This document shows positions 7,570-14,951 of a stretch of 64,000 bases of DNA, in pieces (the stretch's first letter is position 1; each line of letters opens with the position of its first letter). A model generated the notes under the pieces. It did no database searches. It had not been told where the DNA came from and saw only the letters and a program-made list of their open reading frames with translations. Where the stretch lies: contig CAKRYY010000012.1 of the NCBI GenBank assembly GCA_934432885.1, forward strand, positions 1 to 64,000. The letters are read 5' to 3'. The stretch is from an uncultured Lachnospiraceae bacterium (GTDB lineage: Bacteria > Bacillota > Clostridia > Lachnospirales > Lachnospiraceae). The translations under genes were made by a program, and so were the position numbers.

Positions 7570-7598
7570 TCGACAAATTTAGCAGATTGTGCTAAAAT
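7570..7598 (+). promoter_or_regulatory. Promoter with internal palindrome, upstream of the LURP-one gene
   Basis: TCGACA (7570-7575), 17-bp spacer, TAAAAT (7593-7598) with an extended TG. A perfect inverted repeat, TTTAGCA (7578-7584) and TGCTAAA (7590-7596), fills the spacer and runs into the -10, as an operator would. Confidence 0.65.
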
Positions 7599-7647
7599 GA
7601 TTGCGATATACAGGGAACCGCAGACAGACAAAGGAGGAAACAAAAAG

Positions 7648-8544
7648 ATGGGATTTTTTGATAACCTGAGTGGGTATCACAAGTACAAAAACACGAAAAA
7701 CTTTACAATTCAGGAGCTGTTTGAAAAGCTCTCCGCTATCGAGGTATCCTTTGCCGGTGCGCCGAAAATGGGGGTAGTGGCAAAGCGGGATGCGATTGTT
7801 TATACATTGGAAAACAACCGTTTTATGGTAAATGTCATGGCAGGAAAAGATATTGAGGTGCAGGCATCCCTTGCACCGAAGGAAAGTACGGGAAAATTCC
7901 TGCTAAAGGAGCTTGCGACTTCTGCACTTACAGACGCACAGGGAAAAGACCAGAATATCGCAAACCGGGCAGTCGATGAGCTGGGAGAAATCATTACAAA
8001 GCTGCTGGCAGGCGAGGCAAATGTTTCCAGCAACGTTTCTTCCGCAGGAAAGAGCGGGCAGAGCGTAAAACTCTACATGCGCCAGAAGGTGCTGACCATT
8101 AAGGATAAATACAGCGTCTGCACAGAGAATGAGGAGCCAGTATACTATGTACAGGGAAATCTCGTTGGACTGAGCTTTGTTATTGAGCGTGCAGTAGGCG
8201 GTGAGGTTATGACAGTCAAGAAAAAACTGATTGCCGTTATGCCGGAATATACGCTGGTTGCAGGCGGTAAGGAGATTGGTAAGATTAAAAAGAAGCTCAA
8301 GCTGACAAGACCGGAGATTACAGGTACGGTAGCGGGCAAGGAAATCGTTATCAAGGGCGATTTGAGCGGCTTCAGCTTTGAGATTTTCAGAGGCGGACAG
8401 TCTATCGGAAGCGTAGATACAGAGAGACTGACCTGGGGTGACTGCTACTCCATAGAGGCCTTTGATAAAGCGGATGTAGATCTGGTGGTGGCGATTGCGA
8501 TTATCTGTGATAATTCACTTCAGGATCATGGCGCCTTCAACTAA
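7648..8544 (+). CDS. LURP-one-related (YxjI-like) protein
   Basis: 298 residues from the ATG at 7648, with AAGGAGG upstream; the frame is open to 7561 but that part overlaps the promoter. The N-terminal half (to about 130) is not recognised and includes an Ala/Ser-rich stretch. The C-terminal half (LYMRQKVLTIKDKYSVCTE to AIAIICDNSLQDHGA) fits the LURP-one-related beta-barrel fold, whose members share a Tubby-like shape and may bind lipids or act as scaffolds. No signal peptide. It follows the AAA ATPase but has its own promoter. Confidence 0.75.
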   Translation: MGFFDNLSGYHKYKNTKNFTIQELFEKLSAIEVSFAGAPKMGVVAKRDAIVYTLENNRFMVNVMAGKDIEVQASLAPKESTGKFLLKELATSALTDAQGKDQNIANRAVDELGEIITKLLAGEANVSSNVSSAGKSGQSVKLYMRQKVLTIKDKYSVCTENEEPVYYVQGNLVGLSFVIERAVGGEVMTVKKKLIAVMPEYTLVAGGKEIGKIKKKLKLTRPEITGTVAGKEIVIKGDLSGFSFEIFRGGQSIGSVDTERLTWGDCYSIEAFDKADVDLVVAIAIICDNSLQDHGAFN

Positions 8545-8587
8545 GTAAAATCGTCGAAAAAGCTCTGGAATAACCGTGAAAATGATA

Positions 8588-8616
8588 TTGACAGAGCTGC
8601 ATTTATTCGGTATGAT
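8588..8616 (+). promoter_or_regulatory. Near-consensus promoter ahead of a short terminated transcript
   Basis: TTGACA (8588-8593), 17-bp spacer, TATGAT (8611-8616). Transcription would begin near 8623, inside a hairpin formed by CTCTC (8619) and GAGAG (8646). Confidence 0.8.
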
Positions 8617-8661
8617 GTCTCTCGTTAAAGAAAGTAAAATGCTTTGAGAGTGACAGTAAAA

Positions 8662-9078
8662 ATGGCAGGGAGAAGAAACAAGAAAAACAGGATATTGGCA
8701 ATATGGATGATTCTTTCCATGCTCTTTATCTGTGCGTTTTCCTGCACAAACACTGCAGAAATAGACAATCAAAAAGCCTCCTCAGAAACGCAGGAGGCTT
8801 TTTTTGCTACTCCCAGAGCGTTTTCAATTCAGGAAGCGACCCTTTGCCGCATGGGCGAAAAGGAACTTTTTGGCAGCAGGGGAGAGCAGCAGGCATTTGG
8901 CAGGCTGAAAACGGGCAGGGTGCAGAATGACCTTTTTCTGCTTAACTTTTTTGCAGTTATGCTCCTTTATGAGCTGTCGGCATTTGCCCAGAGCTTCCTT
9001 GTAAGAAGCGACGCAACGCCGCGATATTCTATGATTTCTTATATCCATCGTTCGCATGGGAAAAATCCACGCTGTTAA
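8662..9078 (+). CDS. Small two-span membrane protein, unknown; coding frame contains an intrinsic terminator
   Basis: 138 residues from the ATG at 8662; the ribosome site is poor. A basic N-terminus (AGRRNKKNR) leads into a membrane span (ILAIWMILSMLFICAFSC) that could be a signal anchor. A second hydrophobic stretch (LFLLNFFAVMLLYELSAFA) lies near residues 93-111, and the end is HRSHGKNPRC. A strong intrinsic terminator lies within the frame (8771-8805), so full-length mRNA would require read-through. It could instead be an attenuator leader or a roughly 180-nt RNA. Not recognised. It precedes the Na+-decarboxylase genes on the same strand. Confidence 0.5.
   Translation: MAGRRNKKNRILAIWMILSMLFICAFSCTNTAEIDNQKASSETQEAFFATPRAFSIQEATLCRMGEKELFGSRGEQQAFGRLKTGRVQNDLFLLNFFAVMLLYELSAFAQSFLVRSDATPRYSMISYIHRSHGKNPRC
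8771..8805 (+). terminator. Strong intrinsic terminator inside an open reading frame
   Basis: AAAAAGCCTCCT (8771-8782) pairs with AGGAGGCTTTTT (8792-8803) around a 9-nt loop, with a 7-T tail. It lies about 180 nt after the promoter at 8588. Confidence 0.85.
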
Positions 9079-9170
9079 TAGAATAACAGGACTTTTTAAA
9101 TGAAAGGCTTTGCCGGTGAAGAGGAAACTCACGGGCTTATTTGTCGTGTGAAAGAAAGGATGATAAGAAT

Positions 9171-9293
9171 ATGGTATCTTTGAAGGTAATTGCAATCGGA
9201 GCAGTAATTTCCTATGGAATTGCACTTCTGATGAAACTGACACTTGTTTGCATCAAAGGCTTTGGCAGAAAAGGGGAGGGTCGGGAAGTATGA
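9171..9293 (+). CDS. 40-residue single-span protein, candidate OadG-like gamma mini-subunit
   Basis: ATG at 9171 with GAAAGGATGA upstream. One membrane span (VIAIGAVISYGIALLMKLTLV) is followed by a short basic tail (KGFGRKGEGREV). The stop overlaps the start of the beta subunit gene (ATGA at 9290), indicating coupled synthesis. OadG/gamma subunits of Na+-translocating decarboxylases are short single-span proteins that anchor the complex and sit beside oadB, so the position and topology fit. The sequence is too short for a firm family call. Confidence 0.6.
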   Translation: MVSLKVIAIGAVISYGIALLMKLTLVCIKGFGRKGEGREV

Positions 9294-10489
9294 ATATTTT
9301 AGACCTTTTTCAGGGTATTGGCACAATGGCTGTACAGTCGCCGCAGATTGTCGCTGCCAGGGTTGTTTTGATTCTGCTTGGTTTTCTGCTGGTATATCTG
9401 GGAACTAAGGGGACGCTGGAGCCGCTTATCATGGTTCCGATGGGACTTGGAATGTCTGCCGTCAACGCTGGCGTCCTGTTTTTGGAAAACAATGAGATTG
9501 GAAATCTGATTATCAATCCGCTGCTGTCCACAACGGATGACCTTATGAAATATATGCAGATTGATTTCTTACAGCCTCTTTATACGCTGACCTTCAGCAA
9601 TGGACTGATTGCCTGTTTGGTATTTATGGGAATCGGTATCTTATGCGATATAGGTTATGTATTGGAGCATCCGTTTATCAGCATGACCATTGCGCTGTTT
9701 GCAGAAGCCGGTACGGTGCTTACTTATCCGGTTGCAAGAGCGATGGGACTTGAACCGGGGGCTGCGGCAGCAGTTTCCATTATCGGCGGCGCGGATGGTC
9801 CGATGGTTTTATTTGCTTCCCTGAAGCTTGCACCGGAGCTGTTTGTACCGATTTCGATAGTGGCATATCTCTATTTAAGCCTTACCTATGGCGGCTATCC
9901 ATATCTGATCAAGCTTTTGATTCCGAAGGGACTCAGAGGAAAGGCAATTCAGGAAAAGACCAGAAGAAGCGCGATTACATCAAAGGAAAAGCTGGTATTT
10001 GCGGTAATAACCAATGCGCTGCTCTGCCTGCTGTTCCCGGTTGCCGCACCGCTCTTTCTCAGCTTTTTCGTAGGTATTGTAATTCGGGAGACGGGAATTG
10101 CCGTTTACATAAAGCTGATAGGGGACGATTTCCTCTATTTTGCAACCTTTTTCCTGGGGCTGATGCTGGGTGTCCTCTGCGATGCAAGCACCCTGCTTGA
10201 CCCGACGGTATTAAAGCTCCTGGTGCTGGGTATGCTTTCTCTGCTGTTATCCGGTATTGGCGGAATTATCGGCGGTTATGTGATTTATCTGTTCAGAAAG
10301 GGTAATTTCAATCCGACGATTGGAATTGCGGGTGTTTCCTGTGTGCCGTCTACGGCAAAGGTTGCGCAGAAGGCGGTTTCTAAGGTGAGCCCGGCAACGA
10401 TTGTGCTGGATTATGCACTGGGAGCGAATATCTGCGGCGTAATTACGACAGCAATTCTGACGGCGATCTATATTACGCTGCTGCATTAA
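9290..10489 (+). CDS. Na+-translocating decarboxylase beta subunit (OadB/MmdB/GcdB family)
   Basis: 399 residues, full family length, from the ATG at 9290 with GGGGAGGG upstream. About ten membrane spans are visible. IIGGADGPMVLFASLKL (Gly166 region) is the family signature, and the C-terminal GVSCVPSTAKVAQK to DYALGANICGVI is also characteristic. The beta subunit decarboxylates carboxybiotin and exports Na+ across the membrane. The carboxyltransferase (alpha) and biotin carrier are not adjacent; an MmdA-like alpha subunit occurs at 44642-46267. The substrate could be methylmalonyl-CoA, glutaconyl-CoA or oxaloacetate. Confidence 0.9.
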   Translation: MNILDLFQGIGTMAVQSPQIVAARVVLILLGFLLVYLGTKGTLEPLIMVPMGLGMSAVNAGVLFLENNEIGNLIINPLLSTTDDLMKYMQIDFLQPLYTLTFSNGLIACLVFMGIGILCDIGYVLEHPFISMTIALFAEAGTVLTYPVARAMGLEPGAAAAVSIIGGADGPMVLFASLKLAPELFVPISIVAYLYLSLTYGGYPYLIKLLIPKGLRGKAIQEKTRRSAITSKEKLVFAVITNALLCLLFPVAAPLFLSFFVGIVIRETGIAVYIKLIGDDFLYFATFFLGLMLGVLCDASTLLDPTVLKLLVLGMLSLLLSGIGGIIGGYVIYLFRKGNFNPTIGIAGVSCVPSTAKVAQKAVSKVSPATIVLDYALGANICGVITTAILTAIYITLLH

Positions 10490-10497
10490 GAAGAACG

Positions 10498-10544
10498 TAA
10501 AAAAGAGTGTTTTCTCATTTTCGTGGGAAAACACACTTTTTTTA
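10498..10544 (+). terminator. Intrinsic terminator after the decarboxylase beta subunit
   Basis: AAGAGTGTTTTC (from 10503) pairs with GAAAACACACTT (from 10527) with one mismatch, followed by seven Ts. Confidence 0.88.
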
Positions 10545-10672
10545 TTTCATTATTTCATAGGAAATTTTCTGTAAGGTGAGTGAGCTTTCATTTATATTTT
10601 GGGTATGATATGATAAATGAGATGTAAAAAGAAAAATGGTACGAATCCCAGCGCGGGAAAAGAGGAAAAATA

Positions 10673-11341
10673 ATGAAATATAAATGTCTGATTCTGGACC
10701 ATGATGATACGGTGGTAAACAGTACGGCTACTGTAAATTTTAAGGCGTTTCATGCAACTTTAAAGCAGCTGCGGCCAAATATGGAGTTATCCTTGCAGGA
10801 ATTTTTTACATACTCTTATGAACCGGGCTTCACAGCTCTTTGCCGGGAGATTCTTGGATTTAATGAGGAGGAAATGGAGCTTCAGGTAAACAACTGGCTT
10901 GCATACGTGCGGGAGCATGCTCCGGAGCCCTTTTCTGGAATAAAGGAGCTGCTCTGGCGGTTTCATGATGAAGGCGGGCAGATTTGTGTGGTTTCCCATT
11001 CCATGAAGGAAAATATCCTGCGGGATTATAAGGTGCATGGGCTTCCGACACCGGTGCTGGTCTATGGCTGGGAGCTGCCGGAGGATAAGAGAAAGCCGTC
11101 TGTGTGGCCCATAGAGCAGATTGTGGAAAAGCTTGGGCTTTCCTTGGAAGAACTGGTTATGGTAGATGATTTAAAGCCCGGAAGAATTATGGCGGAAAAT
11201 GCCGGAATTGATTTTATTGCGGCAGGCTGGGCGCATGCGGTGCCGCAGATTGTCGAGGATATGAAACGCGAGTGTAACTATTATTGCAGTACAGTGGAGG
11301 AATTTGCGCAGATATTATTCCCATCAGGGAATAAGGAGTAG
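10673..11341 (+). CDS. HAD-superfamily phosphatase
   Basis: 222 residues, with GAGGAAAAATA before the ATG. All four HAD motifs are visible: DHDDTVVNS (nucleophile and acid Asp), VVSHS (motif II Ser), KRKPS (motif III Lys) and MVDDLKPG (motif IV Asp pair). The helical cap between motifs I and II is of the C1 type seen in phosphoglycolate phosphatase/GPH-like enzymes. The substrate is unknown. Probably monocistronic; 80 bp separate it from the oleate hydratase gene. Confidence 0.85.
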   Translation: MKYKCLILDHDDTVVNSTATVNFKAFHATLKQLRPNMELSLQEFFTYSYEPGFTALCREILGFNEEEMELQVNNWLAYVREHAPEPFSGIKELLWRFHDEGGQICVVSHSMKENILRDYKVHGLPTPVLVYGWELPEDKRKPSVWPIEQIVEKLGLSLEELVMVDDLKPGRIMAENAGIDFIAAGWAHAVPQIVEDMKRECNYYCSTVEEFAQILFPSGNKE

Positions 11342-11421
11342 GATTTTGCCCAACAATATTGGATGATTTTCGTATAATGAGTAACAGCAGATAATATGCA
11401 AGAGAAAGGTGGATATGAAAA

Positions 11422-13392
11422 ATGGACAAACGGACATTGAGAGCCGGCGTTATATCGGCGGCGATGGTTGGCGTGGGGCTGGCTGCGGCAAAGACAATGA
11501 AGAGCAGTAAGCACGCGAAAGCAAAACGTGCTCTGACGCAGACGGAAAATGGAGATACCTTCCGCAACACGGAGCGCGGCAAACAGGAAAAGAACAGTAA
11601 GGGAATTTATTATTCCAATGGAAACTATGAGGCATTTGCCAGACCGGAAAAACCGGAGGGAATTGAAGAAAAATCCGCTTACATCATCGGCAGCGGTCTT
11701 GGATCGCTTGCAGCGGCATGCTTCCTTGTGAGAGATGCGCAGATGCCGGGCAGCAGGATTCATATTCTGGAGGCTGCACAGCTTCCGGGCGGCGCCTGTG
11801 ATGGCATCTATGACCCGACCAGAGGCTATATCATGCGCGGCGGACGTGAGATGGAGGACCATTTTGAATGTCTCTGGGATTTATTCAGAAGTATTCCGTC
11901 TCTGGATGTACCGGGCGCTTCGGTTTTAGATGAATACTACTGGCTGAATAAGCACGACCCCAACTATTCCCTGTGCCGGGCAACTGTAAATCAGGGAAAG
12001 GACGCGCACACGGACGGCAGATTCGGACTGAGCCAGAAGGGAAGCATGCAGATTATGAAGCTTTTCTTTACCGGAGACGAGGCGCTTTATGACAAAAAAA
12101 TCGAGGATTTCTTTGATGAGGAAGTATTTGATACCAATTTCTGGCTGTACTGGCGGACGATGTTTGCATTTGAAAACTGGCACAGCGCACTTGAGATGAA
12201 GCGTTATATTCAGAGATTCATTCATCATATCGGCGGACTGCCTGATTTTTCGGCGCTGAAATTTACAAAATATAATCAGTATGAATCCCTGATTCTTCCG
12301 ATGATAAAGTACCTGGAAGCGGCTGGCGTAAATTTCCGGTACAATACGCGGGTTACCAATGTGGAATTTGCCTTTGACGGAGAGAAAAAGACTGCGCAGA
12401 GGATTATCTATCAGGGAGATAATGGGGAAAGCGTGATTCCGCTTACGGAAAAGGATTTGGTATTTATTACCAACGGAAGCTGTACAGAAGGCACAATTTA
12501 CGGCGACCATCAGCATGCGCCCGTAGGAGATGCCATGGTGCAGAAGAGTGGCTGCTGGGACCTCTGGAAAAATATTGCAAAACAGGATCCTGCTTTTGGA
12601 CATCCTGAGAAATTCTGCTCAGATACCAAACATTCCAACTGGGAATCTGCGACGGTAACGACCTCGAATGAGGAGATTATCGAACGGATTCGTGAAATCT
12701 GCAAGCGCGACCCTCGTACCGGCAATGTTGTAACCGGCGGTATCGTAAGCTGTAAGGACTCCAAATGGCTGCTGAGCTGGACGATTAACAGACAGGGACA
12801 GTTTAAACAGCAGAAAAAGGAGGAGGTCTGCGTATGGGTATACAGCCTGTTTACAGATGTAAAGGGCGATTATATCAAAAAGCCCATGAAGGATTGTACA
12901 GGATGGGAAATCGCTGCAGAATGGCTGTATCATCTGGGAATTCCTAAGGAGCGTATTGAAGAACTTGCAAAATATCAGACAAACTGCGTACCGACGATGA
13001 TGCCTTATATCACAGCGTTTTTCATGCCCAGAAGAAAAGGCGACAGACCGGACGTAATTCCGGATGGCTGTGTCAATGCGGCATTTCTCGGACAGTTTGC
13101 GGAAACGCCGAGAGATACGATTTTTACAACGGAATATTCTGTCCGTACCGCGATGGAAGCCGTATATGGTCTTTGCGGGGTAGACAGAGGCGTGCCGGAG
13201 GTCTGGGGAAGTGTGTACGACGTTAGAGATCTGCTTGACGCTTCTGTAAAGCTGATGGATGGAAAATCACCGCTTGAAATGAAGGTGCCGGGTGCGGTTA
13301 GGGCAATCATAAAACCTGTGCTTGGAAAAATTAAGGGAACAGAAATTGAAAAGCTGCTCAGAGAGCATGGCATATTAAAAGAAGGGATGTAA
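11422..13392 (+). CDS. ohyA: Oleate hydratase with an extra N-terminal hydrophobic segment
   Basis: 656 residues. The FAD-dependent oleate hydratase (myosin-cross-reactive antigen) family adds water to the cis-9 double bond of oleic or linoleic acid to give 10-hydroxy acids, a detoxification step common in gut bacteria. SAYIIGSGLGSLAAACFLV is the nucleotide-binding Rossmann motif, ILEAAQLPGGACDG the glycine-rich follow-on, and ITNGSCTEGTIYGD-type sequence lies further on. The family normally begins near YYSNGNYEAFARPEKP; here about 55 residues precede it, including GVISAAMVGVGLAAAKTM, a likely membrane anchor. AAAGGTGG before the ATG supports this long start. Confidence 0.93.
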   Translation: MDKRTLRAGVISAAMVGVGLAAAKTMKSSKHAKAKRALTQTENGDTFRNTERGKQEKNSKGIYYSNGNYEAFARPEKPEGIEEKSAYIIGSGLGSLAAACFLVRDAQMPGSRIHILEAAQLPGGACDGIYDPTRGYIMRGGREMEDHFECLWDLFRSIPSLDVPGASVLDEYYWLNKHDPNYSLCRATVNQGKDAHTDGRFGLSQKGSMQIMKLFFTGDEALYDKKIEDFFDEEVFDTNFWLYWRTMFAFENWHSALEMKRYIQRFIHHIGGLPDFSALKFTKYNQYESLILPMIKYLEAAGVNFRYNTRVTNVEFAFDGEKKTAQRIIYQGDNGESVIPLTEKDLVFITNGSCTEGTIYGDHQHAPVGDAMVQKSGCWDLWKNIAKQDPAFGHPEKFCSDTKHSNWESATVTTSNEEIIERIREICKRDPRTGNVVTGGIVSCKDSKWLLSWTINRQGQFKQQKKEEVCVWVYSLFTDVKGDYIKKPMKDCTGWEIAAEWLYHLGIPKERIEELAKYQTNCVPTMMPYITAFFMPRRKGDRPDVIPDGCVNAAFLGQFAETPRDTIFTTEYSVRTAMEAVYGLCGVDRGVPEVWGSVYDVRDLLDASVKLMDGKSPLEMKVPGAVRAIIKPVLGKIKGTEIEKLLREHGILKEGM

Positions 13393-13504
13393 AATATCCC
13401 TCCTTACAGGCTTTATATTACCACAAAATCGCGAAAAATTCAAGTCTGGTAAGACATCTGGCGCTACGCTATAATCATCACACCAAATTGTGGGAGGGAT
13501 GAAA

Positions 13505-13984
13505 ATGGCGGAAGACGACAGACTTTTAAAAATGCAAACAGAATATCAGCTGCAGGCGCTGCTTGCGTCCAATCAGGAGACAGATACTTATGGACTTTGT
13601 TTATCCAGAGAGGATGCGCAAATGCTTCTGTGCGAGCAGAAAAACATTTTGCAGAAGCAGCGCCGGATAGACTTTGGCGGGGGAATTTTGCAAAAACTGA
13701 TTTCGGTATTTTGCGATTCTCCCTATTTTTTGCAGGAAAGCTATGCAGAGGATCTGCAAAGACTCTCGGAAATCTTTTACCTTTATAAGAATGAATCGCT
13801 GGATGAACTGACAGATGACGAGCTTCTTTCGTACATGAAGGAAAAATTCGATGGGGAATGTGGCGGCGATATGGATTATCTGGAAGGAACGGCGCTAGCT
13901 GAATTTGCAAGGGAAATCCGCAGCCGGACCAGAAAATATATCGGCAGGTATCGTGCGGATGCGGAGGGCTTTCATGGAAAATGA
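13505..13984 (+). CDS. DUF6323-like protein, function unknown
   Basis: 159 residues; the ATG at 13505 has GGGAGGG six bases upstream and is preferred over ATG 13499 or GTG 13490. Conserved-looking features: LCLSREDAQMLLCEQKN, RRIDFGGGILQKLI and SVFCDSPYFLQESYAEDLQRL. I associate this pattern with DUF6323, usually found next to a DUF6179 gene as here; that assignment is from memory. No membrane span or known catalytic motif. The following gene overlaps its end by 11 bp. TATAAT at 13470-13475 may be its -10, without a good -35. Confidence 0.65.
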   Translation: MAEDDRLLKMQTEYQLQALLASNQETDTYGLCLSREDAQMLLCEQKNILQKQRRIDFGGGILQKLISVFCDSPYFLQESYAEDLQRLSEIFYLYKNESLDELTDDELLSYMKEKFDGECGGDMDYLEGTALAEFAREIRSRTRKYIGRYRADAEGFHGK

Positions 13985-14795
13985 GTATGAACTGGAAGAG
14001 CTTTTCCCGCTTGCGGCAAAATTGGCACTGCGCTACACGAATGGTGAGAGCAGCTCTGTCACCTATGAGCGGGCAGAATATCTGATAGAGGCAGTTTTAT
14101 ACTGCATACGGGAATGTGAGAAACAAGAGGCGCTGCGTGCCAAGCAGCGTCTGCCTGCAAAGCTGGCGTATGAGCAGGGACTTGCGCTTGTCAGGGAAAA
14201 GACAAAAAAGGCTTTTGGGGAGTATCAGAGGCTGCTTGAGACCTTTCGAGCTTATGGCAACCGGAACTGTCAGGATACGGTAACAAAGGCGCTGCCGGAA
14301 TTCTTCAGACGCTATGACCCACAGCTTGCGCCGCAGGAGACGATTATTACGATGGACTATCCGGTGCTTTTGCCGCTTCAGGACGTCTGTGGGATTGATG
14401 CAGTCAAGGACTATATTTTGGCTATCCGTTTGGAGCAGCAGTTTTTTGACGCTTTTGAGCCGGCTTATATTGAGACGGCGCTGCAAAGGTATCTGCCTGC
14501 CTATCGAAGCTCCTTTGAAAATCTGTGCAGTATGTTCTTACGGCATGTACTGTGCAGACTTATGCTGTCTATAGGCTGCGGCAACGATAGGGAGAAATTG
14601 AGAAAAAGTATCGAAAAGGAATCCATAGAAGGCTTGCAGAGAAGGCTCGAGGCGCTTCTTTTGGAGCTTATCTGTCAGAAATGGGGCGAAAATGAGCGCC
14701 TGGCTGCGTATCTGAAAAGGGATATTCCAGACTGTGCCGCCGCATTTTTGCTCGCGGCACGCTATGATACGCTGGACCAGATCGCAGGATTATGA
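13974..14795 (+). CDS. DUF6179-like protein, function unknown
   Basis: 273 residues from the ATG at 13974 with GGAGGG five bases upstream, inside the end of the preceding gene; an earlier open frame (to 13905) has no ribosome site. All-helical, soluble. Motifs include TYERAEYLIEAVLYCI and MDYPVLLPLQDVCGIDAVKDYI. Paired with the preceding gene in a tight overlap, so the two proteins probably act together. Family assignment is tentative; no enzymatic motif is visible. Confidence 0.6.
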   Translation: MENEYELEELFPLAAKLALRYTNGESSSVTYERAEYLIEAVLYCIRECEKQEALRAKQRLPAKLAYEQGLALVREKTKKAFGEYQRLLETFRAYGNRNCQDTVTKALPEFFRRYDPQLAPQETIITMDYPVLLPLQDVCGIDAVKDYILAIRLEQQFFDAFEPAYIETALQRYLPAYRSSFENLCSMFLRHVLCRLMLSIGCGNDREKLRKSIEKESIEGLQRRLEALLLELICQKWGENERLAAYLKRDIPDCAAAFLLAARYDTLDQIAGL

Positions 14796-14845
14796 CAAAA
14801 CAGCAAAAAAATCTAAAATTTCTGCGGATAAAGTGAAATATGGTT

Positions 14846-14874
14846 TTGACATTTTGCGCAGATATATCTATAAT
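14846..14874 (+). promoter_or_regulatory. Perfect consensus promoter of pckA
   Basis: TTGACA (14846-14851), 17-bp spacer, TATAAT (14869-14874). About 70 nt of leader precede the start codon. Confidence 0.88.
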
Positions 14875-14951
14875 AGGGATGATTGTAAAATCAAAGAGTA
14901 CGCTTGTACATATTATGTTCAGTCGCTTTAAGCAAGGAGGTTAAACTTAGC

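Noticed and set aside
10580..10616. Possible promoter for the HAD phosphatase (TATGAT near 10610)
   Set aside because: The only -35 at correct spacing is TTTCAT, too weak to list as a feature.
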